Assembly: GCA_948144175.1 (NCBI GenBank)
Contig: CANXME010002097.1
Location: 310,001 to 374,000 of the forward strand
DNA: 64,000 nt
DNA from: Closterium sp. NIES-65
Taxonomy: Eukaryota; Streptophyta; Zygnematophyceae; Desmidiales; Closteriaceae
Direction of reading: 5' to 3'
How positions within the stretch are numbered: position 1 is the first letter of the stretch; each line of letters begins with the position of its first letter. This document shows positions 22,800 through 33,800 of this stretch, piece by piece. A program made the position numbers and the translations under genes. The notes under the pieces were generated by a model. The model was not told the origin of the DNA, did not search any database, and saw nothing but the letters and a program-made list of their open reading frames with translations.

Positions 22800-23011
22800 C
22801 CTTGCTTGTACCTTCACCTATATATACTCTTGCTCTTGCTTGCTTGACTCTTGTATATCTCTATATGTGATCTTGCATGTGAACTGGCCTTCTGGCCTTT
22901 GAACTTGTGCTCGGAATGTGTGGTGACTTTGTGATCCACCCTGAGCTTTGCTTTGCTTTGCTTGACTGGTCTTGTGACCCCTTGTTCTCCCCCACTTTGC
23001 CTATGGGGGTG

Positions 23012-23144
23012 TGTTAGAACATTATAGCTTACTTATTTGTGTAGGCTATAGTGGGGTATCCCATAGGGGGTACAACCCAATTAGGCTTTCCTATTTGTAC
23101 TCACTTTGTTCATAGTCATTCCATTCCTCGTTCTAACTTTCTCA
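23012..23144 (+). repeat. 3' LTR of copia element 2
   Basis: 133 bp, TGTTAGAACATT...CTTTCTCA, followed by the GATGT target duplication. Confidence 0.92.
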
Positions 23145-23149
23145 GATGT

Positions 23150-24932
23150 CGCTCGCGTCTGTAACAACCTCGAAGGGGCGATGTGGGTCAGCGATGCGTA
23201 GGACGGGTGGTGAACAGAGAACAGTTTTCAGGGCAGAGAAGGCAGCATGCTCTTTCTCCCCCCACGTAAAAGCGACCCCCTTACGCAGTAAATCCGTGAG
23301 CGGGGCTGTTAAGCGCGCCATGTCGGGGACGAACCGACGGACGTAATTAACGAACCCTAAAAAACTCTGCAGTTCCGTGATGTTCGTCGGGGGACGCCAC
23401 GCTTTGACAGTATCCAGCTTCTTAGGGTCGATTTCAACCCCAGCCTCCGAAATAACGTGTCCTAGAAATTCTAGCCTGTCCCGAAAAAACTCGCACTTGG
23501 AGCCCTTGGTGAGTAATCGATGTTCTGCTAAAATTTTAAAAATTGCTTCGAGATCGACTAAGTGCTGCTGCTTGTCGCGACTGTAAACGTGGATGTCGTC
23601 GAGGTAGACTATCACGCATTTATCTAAAAGGGGCCTAAACACCTCGTTCATGGTCAACTGAAATGTTGCGGGTGCGTTTGTCAGCCCGAAAGGCATCACC
23701 GTGTATTCGAATGACTCGTACCTAGTTCTAAATGCTGTTTTGGCGCAGTCCGATGGTTCGACCCGAATCTGGTGGTAACCCCCCCGTAAGTCTATTTTCG
23801 AAAATACCTGTGTTGTTCGCAGCTGGTCGATCAATTCGTCGGCGCGGGGGATGGGGTACCGTGATCTGACTGTTACTCTGTTGAGCGCTCGGTAATCAAT
23901 GCACATGCGAAATCCTCCGTCTTTTTTCGGTGTGAACAGTATCGGTGCGGCGAACGGTGACAAGCTTGGTTGGATAAACTTCTTCTCTAATAGGTAATCT
24001 AACTGCTTCCTTAGTTTGTTGAGCTCGGGCTCTGTCAGTCTGAACTGGCGCTGTACATTTGGCTGTGCCCCCGGCTCTAACTCGATCCTATGGTCATGTG
24101 CCCGCTGAGGTGGCAGCCCTTGTGGTAAGTCATCGGGAAAAATCCCCGAGTACCGTTTCAACAGTTCCCGAAGTTCGGGCGGTACTGCTGCCAACAGTTT
24201 CTGGAAATCGCTCGGCTGCTCCTCTTTTCCTACTAATGTTATATCTACTGCGTACACGTCAGCTCCCGCGGCGACAACCCGTTTCATCGTGATGGCGTTG
24301 ACGTGGACCGTTGAAGACTCGGGCAACTCCCAGCGAGGTAATTCGACCCAGTTACCATTACTTCGCACGGTGCAGCTACCCGTCGTCCAGTCGATTCGCG
24401 GGTTATACCGTCGCAGCCAATCACGTCCCAATAAAATGTCGTGCCCATCCAGTGTCGTTGCAAGCATTTCCTGTGTAAATCCGAAGTTCCCCCCGCAGCG
24501 GACTTTTACCCGCTCCACCTTTTCCCGTATGGCCAGTGGCGTGCCGTCGACTAAGCGCGCGTCTATCTCAGGTAAGCAACGGTTAAGTGTTAACTGCAGT
24601 TTCCGTGCGGTCGCGGTATTAACTAAACTGTGGCTTGCTCCTCCGTCAATAAAAATCCTGACTGCTGCTCCCTGTATTTTCCCGTAGATCAGTACTGGGC
24701 TATCCGTCGCTGTACCCTCCTTATTCATCCGAGCCCGATCGATGGCGTGAATCGGTACTGTGACTCGGTGAGGGTCGGTGTGGTTGGGCGAGCAGGCAAT
24801 CTCGTCAGTAGTTGGCCCAACTTCTACTGACTGCTGGCGTTTCCCTGCCTCTGAGACTCCCTCCCCTGCTCTGCTCCGCGACGCCTCAGCTCCTCTGGGC
24901 ACTCGCTCTTGCGGTGGCCCGGCCTGTTGCAA
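23150..24932 (-). pseudogene. Chromovirus protease, RT and start of RNase H
   Basis: This frame overlaps the end of gag in a different frame, the usual arrangement for a gag-pol shift. The protease centre reads FIDGGASHS, with Gly in place of the usual Ser/Thr after the catalytic Asp. An unusual DILLGRDWL follows. RT shows KKDGGFRMCIDYRALN, LRGGYHQIRV, MPFGLTNAPATFQ and YLDD (about 23590-23610), then HVISEAGVEI and FLGFVNYVRRF. RNase H starts PFEVVTDASDI and is cut at 23150 by copia element 2. It resumes at 15768. The frame is otherwise open over about 590 residues. Confidence 0.93.
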
Positions 24933-26002
24933 GCAAAGCAGCGCCCCTTAAACGGTGCGGCAGCTGCATTCGTCGCAACGGCGTGTACAGTGGCGTGCTC
25001 GGTCGGTCCCCAAGGACGATGTCCGTAGTAGGACCCCGGTCTCGGTCGGCGTAGGATGTCGATTTTCTCGGCGAGCGCGAGAATCTCGTTGAAATTTGAG
25101 AGTCCGCGCAGCATTATTTCGTGCGAGATATCCGGCTTCAGCCCTCCGACGTAACGGTCCACCCGCTCCGCTTCGTGCATGTAGCCGACCTGCTCGCAAA
25201 GTGCGAGAAAGTCGCTTGTGTAGTCTTGAACCGACCCGAGCTGGCGCCAAGTGCGTAGTCTCTAACGCGCCGAAATCGAAGCCGCGATCGGCTCGAAGCG
25301 CGCCCGAAGCCCTGCGCACCACGCATCCCACGTGCTGTATTGGGCGGTCTCGCAGAACGAACTCCAGGTGACAGCTGGACCCGTGGGCCCTTCCTCGTGC
25401 GACGGTGGCTCGTAGGCGCGTGGCGACGTCACGATGACTCGCCACCAGTCCATGGCGGGGCCCCTTAGCAGCGAAACTGCACACCGAATCTTCGCGGCGT
25501 CCGACTCGACGTAGTTTGCGTCGAAGAAAACATTCATCGTGAAGACCCACGATTGAACCGTCGGACCCCCGCGTTGGCTTGGGTCGAAGCAGGGTGGGCG
25601 TTGTGGCTTGAGCGGCATTGGTGCCATGATGGCCTGTTCGCCACTTGTCGTCGCAAACTCCACGTGCCGACGGGCTTCCCGGGGCTCCCGCGGGCTTGGT
25701 GCGATCCTGCCTCTTCCCATGCCAGGCATCGGCTGGGCGACGCCGTCACTGGCTGCGCCTGAGCGTTGTCCCATGCTGTCGTGTTGTGTTGGTGTGCCGG
25801 ACGAGATGATGATCGGCTCGTCCGATTGTGCAGATGCATTTGTTGGTGCGTGTGATGTCGCCGGAATGTTCACCGTGGACTGTTGACGGGCGGAGTTACG
25901 TTCCGCCGTGAGCGTCGCGATTTCGAGCGCCGATTCTTCCAGCTGACGCACGAGACGATCAAGCTGCTCCTGCGTCAATGTGGCGAGCGTGAAATCGGCC
26001 AT
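24824..26002 (-). pseudogene. Chromovirus gag
   Basis: The likely start is ATG at 26002 (MADFTLATLTQEQ), which follows an in-frame run from 26068. The N terminus has a coiled-coil-like segment (LDRLVRQLEESALEIATLTAER). The central part carries retrotransposon gag signatures (FDPSQRGG, MDWWRV, WDAWCAGLRARFEP). The C terminus has a zinc knuckle, CFACNRPGHRKSEC, of the C-X2-C-X4-H-X4-C type. One in-frame TAG at 25262-25264 splits it. The same frame stays open on both sides, so this is a single nonsense mutation. Confidence 0.88.
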
Positions 26003-26184
26003 GGCGGGGGTGTCGGGCAAACTCAGCGATAGCCTCGGTCGTGGCCGTGCGTGCTTACGAGAGAGCACTACGAGCGGCGGTGCTGTGTCGCTGAGAGACG
26101 TCTATCCCCCCAAAAAATGGAGATAGTGGGGAAGCGAAGGTGTGGATGCGGTCCGAGATGAGATTGTAGGCTCTGAATACCAAG

Positions 26185-26525
26185 TGTTACGAGTGCAATT
26201 GAGTGAGCGAACGAGGATTGCACTATCGAAGCAAGAATGCAATGAGCGAAGGCATGAGCAAAGAATATATAGCGAAGCTACAGTGGTAACGGTAATGGAC
26301 TGTGGTTGTCGCGCGACGAGCGTGGGACTGAGGTTGGGAAAATGTCTAAGCGTAGGCCTGGAGCGCGGGTTACCCGCCGAGCCGTGAGGTCGGGATGCGA
26401 TGTGCGAAAATGGCGGGATGATTGTCGATGCGATGATCGCGAGTGGTAACGGTGCTGACTGAGGTGCTACAGTGATGTACGCGTTGAGCAGGGATGCGAA
26501 GTAAGGAAAAGGGATTTTCCTTACA
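26185..26525 (-). repeat. 5' LTR of chromovirus
   Basis: 341 bp. The primer-binding site lies at about 26168-26184 on the minus strand. Target duplication GGTAG follows at 26526-26530. Confidence 0.93.
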
Positions 26526-26530
26526 GGTAG

Positions 26531-27216
26531 AAACATCGTGCAAAGATTTAGTTTCAAGATAAGAAGACACAGAAAGTAGTGTATAAGAGATGTTCTGGAG
26601 AAATCGAGTGGGAAGGTGATTGTCCACCAACCACGTGCGGTTGTTGTGACGACTATCAACCAACCATTCCTCAGGAAAGCGTAACAAGAACGTCAAAATC
26701 TGTTTGCACTTCACGTATCAGTGTTCAAGAAGGTAAGAGACGGTTGAAAGCGGTAATTTATTGGACCGCACAGCATCGCTTCGAACCGCTTTCACCGAAC
26801 AGGAGCGAATCTCCAACCTGTCATGTCGGCCAGCTTGATTGCAAAGCTCTCCCCCCCGCCGCACCCACCTATCAATTACGCGTACACCGAGCAGCACCTA
26901 TCAACGCAATTCTCAATGTTTCTCATTCCTTTCGAAGCTTGTGCGCAAAGCTTGTTTCAACGCTAGTTCAATCCGCTGATCGCCCGTCCTGCGTCTTCTC
27001 TGTCGCAACGATTCGCCGTGTCCGTTCAGTCGCACCAGTGCGTCGCCTGATGCGAATGCGACGATTTCATGGCGGCAATCGCTTGTTTACTAGCGACCAA
27101 ACCAGCCGTCGCAAGTGAAGAATCCTCTCATCTGAAAGTGGCCTGCAAATGGTTTTCGAAGCTATGAGTAGCTTCCGACCCGATCTAGATAATTCTCCTT
27201 GATAGCCTCTTCCGCC
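26531..27216 (+). promoter_or_regulatory. Upstream region of gene B
   Basis: About 690 bp lie between the chromovirus and the gene B start codon. Together with the 120 bp after gene A, this was the original intergenic spacer of the A-B pair. I see no defensible promoter motif. Short open frames here have no recognisable features. Confidence 0.35.
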
Positions 27217-27824
27217 ATGGCCGGGAGATACGCTCAATCGCGTTGTCGCCATGCTACCTGCAGAGTCAGGGCTTCGTTGCTCCTCACAAGCATCATTCTC
27301 CTCCTCACGCCCCAACATCCAGAGCTCTCCAAGGATTTCCTGCGCTGTACGAGGCTTTCCTGCGCAAACGGGTTCATTCTTCGCGGAGCATCGCATGATT
27401 CCAGCAGCGGGCATAGATCCGCGCGGTCGTTGCGACCAGACTCCGCTGCACGGCTCCCCCTGCGCGCGCAACCCGCGGATTTCGCCACTTCAGTAGCTCC
27501 GCATAACCCCACTCCGCTGCTCCGCTTCCGCCCACAGCCCGCAGAATCAGCGGAACCGGGCAGCACCGGGGGCAGACGGCGGAACGGCAGGCGCAAGCAG
27601 GCGCTGCATGGGGAGCAAGCGGACTTGCGGGACCAGTGGGATCAACGCGAGGGGGATCAGCGGGAGGGAGATCCGCAGGATCCGCGGGGTGAGCGGGAGC
27701 GGACGGGGGCGGCGGCGGCGCTAGAGGCGGCGGTGGAGGGATCGTCCCTGGCGGTTCTGCCTCTGGCCGACCTCATTCGCGCGCCGCGATCCGCGCAGCA
27801 GCTGGAGTGGCAGCGAGCGCAGCA

Positions 27825-27862
<38 letters not shown>

Positions 27863-30800
27863 CGGGCGGCAGGGCAGCAGCAGCGACAGCATCACGAGGA
27901 GTGTGTCCGGACTTCCAGCAGTGGGGCTTTTTCTTGCGTGACGCCCCCTCCCCGCACATCCATGCGTGCGCGTGGCGACCCATGGCAGCTGACGATACCC
28001 CCACTGCTGCCCTCCCAGTCAGCGAGAGCAGCAAGAGCAGCGAGAGCAGCAAGGGCAGCGCGGTTTTGGCGGGGTTGGCTGCCTTCATGCAGCAGTTTCA
28101 GGCGGACAGGGCGGGCGGGGGAGGCGGCGCAGTGGGTGGGGCGGGCAGTAGGGCGGGTGGGAGCGGCGCAGCAGTTGGTGGGAGGAGCGTGGCCGTGCAG
28201 CAGGACTGTGAACACTGGAAATGGCTCTGGCCGCGCCCCCTGGTGACACGTGGCGAGATGTGCTTGGACGAGGACGAGGTGAGGGAGTTTGTGGAAGAAT
28301 GGTTGTGGGCGGAGCAGGAGCGACAGCAGAAGGTGAAGGAGAGTGAGAGGCAGAAGGAGAGGCAGAAGCAGGGCCTTGTGAAAGACGAGGTTGCTGGGGA
28401 GGAGAGTCCTAAAGAAGGGTTAGAGTTGGATCTAAAGGAGGTATTTAGACGCACTCAGGAGGCGATTAACTACATAGAGGCTGAGCGTGGGGCGCGGGTG
28501 GTGGGAAGCGGGGGGGGAGAGGAAGGGGAGGAGGAGAAGGGGGAGGGGGTGGAGGAGGAGGAGGAGGAGGGGATGGAGGTGGGGATGGGAGGAGAGATGG
28601 GAGGAGTGGTGGAACAGGGAGGGGTGGTGGAACAGGGAGGGGTGGTGTTGCTGAGAGATGTGTTTGTGGATGGGAGGGGTGTTGTGTTCAACGCGTCCCA
28701 TGTGTTCTCATTGCATGGGACGTGCGGGAGCTTGAGGGGAGGCGGCAGGAAGAGTCAGCACGCAGCAGTGCTGAAGCTGAAGAAGGTGAGGAGCAGAGAG
28801 GTTAATAGTGAGGAGAGGGTATTGTGTTCAACGCGTCCCATGTCTTCTCATAGCATGGGGCGTGCGTGAGCATGAGGGGAGGCGGCGGGGAAGAGTCAGC
28901 ACCCAGCAGCGCTGAAGCTGAAGAAGGTGAGCAGCCCCAGGAAGGCTAAAGGTGAGATTGAGAGGGGTTCGCAGTGGTCAACGTGTCCACGTGTCATGTC
29001 ATCAACACATGGGCCCAGTGGGAGCATGAGTTGTCATCAGTGGAGTGGAGAGGACAGGTGGGCTGCAGTCAGGTGGGCTGCAGTCAGGTGGGCTGCAGTC
29101 AGGTGGGCTGCGGTGGCCGCACAGTACCTTCGTCAGTTCAGGTCTGCGAAACTTGATTTCAGATAGAGCAAGCAAGCAGTGGGAGCATGAGGGGAGGCGA
29201 GACGGGTCGTGGCAATGAATGAGCTGAGGAAGGAGAGGGAGGAGTGTGTGGGAGCGGCTGTGCACAACTCGCCGCATAGAGGTGTGTTGAGGGGTTGCTC
29301 TGAAGTCAGGGCGTGCGATTCGAGTCGACTCAGGATTTGAAAGGCCGAGGGGTGGCCGAGAGGAGAGTGTGAGTTCGTGATTGAAAAAAGGGAGAGGCAA
29401 ATTTTGTGTGAGCCTTCCGCTGATTATGGCTTCAGAAGTAATGCCTGCTGTGTCTAGTCAGATTTACCGTGCCTCTCAGCTTCCATGCTTACCTCCCTTG
29501 AGTCTGTTCAATGTTTGAGGCGCCTAAAAGGCTATTGCCTAGAAAGCCGGTATGTTGAAGTGTGACTTCCCCTTTGTCCAGTCCCTCTCCTTCCCCCCAG
29601 GTACCCCTGTGAGCGTGCACGAGCATCTGGTGAACTTACTCCCCTATGAACACGAACAGGAGGAGGAGGAGGAGGAGGAGGAGGAGGAGAAGAGTGGGGG
29701 TAAGGGGAGCGGAGGCGGAGAGTGGGTGGCGCAGGCGAGGGTGCACAGTGGGGGGACACGTGGACTCGTGCGGCTGCTGCCAGTGCTCTTCCTGCTCGCC
29801 TCCTCGCTCATGCCCTCTGCCCGTCGCTTCCCCTTGCTGCTGAATCACCGGCATGTGAGTTGTGGCGAGGGGAGGGGAGTGTTGGGGTGCAGTGAGATAG
29901 GACGTGTCAAATCAGCCCGCAAGCCACTCTCATGTGAGTCGGGGGGGAGGCGCAAGGGAGGGGAGGGGGCTGCTGCGGCTGCTGCCAGTGCTCTTCCTGC
30001 TCGCCTCCTCCCCCATGCCCACCGCGCGGCGCTTCCCCTTGCTGCTACATCACCGCCATGTGAGCTGTGGGGAGGTGAGGGTGATGGGCCAGAAAAGCTC
30101 TCACTTACTCTCTGAGAATGTTCAAATGTGATGTGATACGAGCACAGCGCCCTCGTTCACAGAAAGTAGCTTTGACCTAGACATCCTACCTCAGAAAGTA
30201 GCTTTGACCTAGACATCCTACCTCAGAAAGTAGCTTTGACCTAGACATCCTACCTCAGAAAGTAGCTTTGACCTAGACATCCTACCTCAGAAAGTAGCTT
30301 TGACCTAGACATCCTACCTCAGAAAGTAGCTTTGACCTAGACATCCTACCTCAGAAAGTAGCTTTGACCTAGACATCCTACCTCAGGCTAATCTTCCCAC
30401 TCTCACCTCATTTTCTCTCCTGCCTCCTCCGCACCTCCGCCCTACCCTCACCTCCAACCATGTGTCAGCTGTTATCCCATCTCGGCCCGGATGTCTTTGG
30501 TGTAGACCTCGCCCCACTAGCCATGCACCGCACCTTTTGAGTCGACTCAAAAGTCAATTTTGGTGTAGACCTCGCCCCACTACCCTTGCACCGCACCTTT
30601 TGAGTCGACTAAAAAGTCAACTTTGGTGTAGACCTCGCCTCACTAGCCATGCACCGCACCTTTTGAGTCGACTCAACAGTCAACTTTGGTGTAGACCTCG
30701 CCCCGCTAGCCATGCACCGCACCTTTTGAGTCGACTCAACAGTCAACTTTGGTGTTGACCTCGCCCTACTAGCCATGCACCGCACCTTTTGAGTCGACTC

Positions 30801-33800
30801 AACCGTCAACTTTGGTGTAGACCTCGCCCCACTAGCCATGCACCGCACCTTTTGAGTCAACTCAACAGTCAACTTTGGTGTAGACCTCGCCCCACTAGCC
30901 ATGCACCGCACCTTTTGAGTCGACTCAACAGTCAACTTTGGTGTAGACCTCGCCCCACTAGCCATGCACCGCACCTTTTGAGTCGACTCAACAGTCAACT
31001 TTGGTGTAGACCTCGCCCCGCTAGCCATGCACCGCACCTTTTGAGTCGACTCAACAGCCAACTTTGGTGTAGACCTCGCCCCACTAGCCATGCACCGCAC
31101 CTTTTGAGTCGACTCAACCGTCAACTTTGGTGTAGACCTCGCCCCACTAGCCAGGCACCGCACCATCCACAGCCCTCTCTCAAAGCACCCACAGCAGCAG
31201 AAACACCACCTCACCTCTATTTTTCTATCCCTCGTCCCCTCTTCCCCCTCCCTTGTCAGTTGCTATCCCATCTCGGTCCGGATGTCTTCGGTGCGGACCT
31301 CGCCCCACTAGCCAACCGCCACTCCTCAATCCTGTTTCAATGCACCCACAGCAGCAGCAACAGCGCCTCACCTCTCCCTTTCTCTGCTTCCTCTCCCCTC
31401 CCCCCTCCCCTCTCCTCCTTCTTTCCCCCCCTCTCCATGAATCAGCTGCTATCCCATCTCGGCCCAGATGTCTTTGGTGTGGACCTCGCACCACTAGCCA
31501 TCCGCCACCCCTCAGCCCTCCTGCACGGCGTCTACAGCAGCAGCAGCAGCAGCAGCGACGGCTCTTACAACCACCCAGACACTGGTCTTGATCCCACCGC
31601 TGCCACCACCGGCATGCCTGCCCACCTATTCTTCGCGAGAACCCTCCTCCTCCCCATCCACACCCCCAGCCTCTGCGGCCTCTCTTCACCTCCGCTCACC
31701 GCACTCCACTCCTCTCCACCGCGCGCCCCTGATGCCCTCTGGCTGGCCCTCCGCGGTTACCACCTGTTGCCCCCCCACGGCCTCCCCATCCTCTCCTCCG
31801 ACTGGACCCCCCGCCTCCCCGCGCCCCTGCAAATACAACCACCTGAGAATTCACCTGAAGTTTCACCTGAAGATTCGCCTGATGGGCTGGTGGTGGGGCG
31901 GGCGCTGCCGGAGGATTGGGTGGTGGTGGTGTCGGTGGTGTGGAGTATGCATGTGATGGAGGGAGGGGGAGGGGGGGAGGGTGTGAGGGAGACAGAGGCA
32001 GCCATGCATGTGATTATAGCGATGCTCAAGGAGCTGTTCTCGGATGGGAGGGTGATTGTATACGATGAGCACATGCCGCTGCTGCAAGGTGGGTGACTCT
32101 CAGGCGCACAGACAGGCGGGTATGGATGCATGCACGTGAATATAGAGAAGGGCATGAGTGAAGGAGCGGAGAGGCAAGCATGCATGTGATGTGATTAAAA
32201 CGATGCCCAAGGGGCTGTCGTTGACAAGCACATGCTGCCGCACCAAGGCTTGCTTGAGCGATTGAGCGATTGATGTATTCTTCTGCCTTCTGTTTGTTGT
32301 TCAAACCCTTTTTCAGTTTAACCTCTTTCTGTCTCTTTTTTTTTCGTCTTTCCCGCTTCTCCCTACCTTTCTTTCCCCTACCCCCCCTGCAGCCAAGGCC
32401 CTGTTGTCAAGAGCGATACTCCTGGTGGGCGCCACATCGCCCGCCCTCACCAACCTCCTTGTCCTTTTCATGCCCTTCAACTCCACTAGCATCAAACTCC
32501 TCCCCTACTCTGTCACCTGCCCACCTTCCTTTCCCCCCCTTGTCCTCCCCGTGCAGCCAAGGCACTGTTCTCAAGAGCCATTCTCCTGGTGGGCCCCACA
32601 TCGCCCGCCCTCACCAACCTCCTCTTCATGCCATTCAATTCCACCCTCATCGAACTGCTTCCCTACCCCGTTACCCGCCCCCGCTCCTCCCTCCCCCTCT
32701 CGCTCCTCCTCCGCTCACCCTACCACAAGAAAGCAGCGGCTGAGTCTGCTCTCATCGGCCAACCCAGCGCCGCCACGTGGCACTGCCAGCTGGCGGAGCG
32801 GCTCGGGATTCAACATTATCTTAGCGTGTGCGACCCCACGTGGCTGGACAAGAACACGGGGGAACAGTGCCACGTGGACGAGGTGTACGCTACAGTGCTC
32901 GCTACAGTCCGAAGAAACCCGACCCTACTGGCCCTCACAGGAATTCCTGCAATCTCCTTTCCTCCCGACGCCTTCAAGCCAACTCTCGAGCCTACCACTG
33001 TCACCAGCGCTGGTATCCATGCCAATCCCAGTGACTTTGCCGAAGCTGCCAGCAGGTTCGGCGATTTCGGCGACTTGATCCCAGGGTCAAGGCTGGGGGA
33101 TAGCAACGGCAAACCGGAAGATTTCAGCGATTCCATCCCGGGGTCAAGGCTACGGAAGGGGACGGGCCAGGTGGGGGAGTTTAGGCGGTGGGCGGCGTGT
33201 GTAGCGGAGAGGGGGGAGTGGCATTTCAACGTCACCCCGCGTGTGCTGCCCTGGGCCGAACGTGGCTTTGACAACTGCGACCTGTTCCACGTCCGGGAAA
33301 ACGGCGGCTTGGCCGGAGCTGCTGCCGACACTGTCGCTTTGGATCGGGAGATGGGTCGGGAGGAACGGGAGCAGGCGTGGAAGGTGAGGGATGCGTTGAA
33401 GTACCAGTGGGGGGTTGCCAAGGACAGGTGTCCACGCGTGGTTCATGCAAAGCTAGGCGCCCGAGCCCAGGCTGTTCCAGGCTCGGAAGTTTCCGAACCT
33501 GACGAGCTGTTCTCTAGGTTCGACGGGCGCGCGCTGTGTGAGCTGGCTCGGCGGAGGAAAGACGGGTTGAGAATTGCTTTTGTCGGGGACTCACTTACCC
33601 GAGAGGCACACATATCCTTTGTACATAGCATTGTAACACACGTGCGAAAGCCGGCGAGCGTGGTAACCAGAGAGGACAGTGCGGCGTGGGTGGCGCAGAT
33701 GTTGCGAAAAAAAGGCGATTATTTCACCCGAGCGACATACCGATTCGATGATGTGGATGACAGCGGGTGTGGAAAGCTGGTGGTGCATTACATTGCGAAC

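Larger units (their letters stand above)
15774..23144 (+). mobile_element. Ty1/copia element 2, full length, nested in the chromovirus
   Basis: LTRs at 15774-15906 and 23012-23144 are both 133 bp with about five differences by eye. The target duplication GATGT lies at 15769-15773 and 23145-23149. The first base of the left LTR is G instead of T. TGGTATCGAGCAGG follows the 5' LTR as primer-binding site. ctatgggggtg precedes the 3' LTR. The element splits the RNase H of the chromovirus. All copia domains are present, but gag carries two frameshifts and the pol frame has five in-frame TAG codons. Confidence 0.95.
12276..26525 (-). mobile_element. Ty3/gypsy chromovirus with two nested insertions
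   Basis: LTRs at 12276-12616 and 26185-26525 are both 341 bp, and the target duplication GGTAG lies at 12271-12275 and 26526-26530. I count about eight differences between the LTRs by eye. Next to the 5' LTR is TTGGTATTCAGAGCC, an initiator-Met-type primer-binding site. Next to the 3' LTR is a polypurine tract. Minus-strand order is gag, protease, RT, RNase H, integrase and C-terminal chromodomain, which defines a chromovirus. It is interrupted in RNase H by a copia element (15774-23144) and downstream of the integrase core by a short LTR element (13208-14514). Without these it would be about 5.6 kb. Coding damage includes TAG stops in gag (25262-25264) and integrase and a 4-bp slippage in a GACA run. 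Confidence 0.95.

Noticed and set aside
30609..31214. 201-residue repeat protein on the minus strand
   Set aside because: It follows from a 63-bp tandem unit (multiple of three). The array is intronic and derived from exon 3 of gene B.
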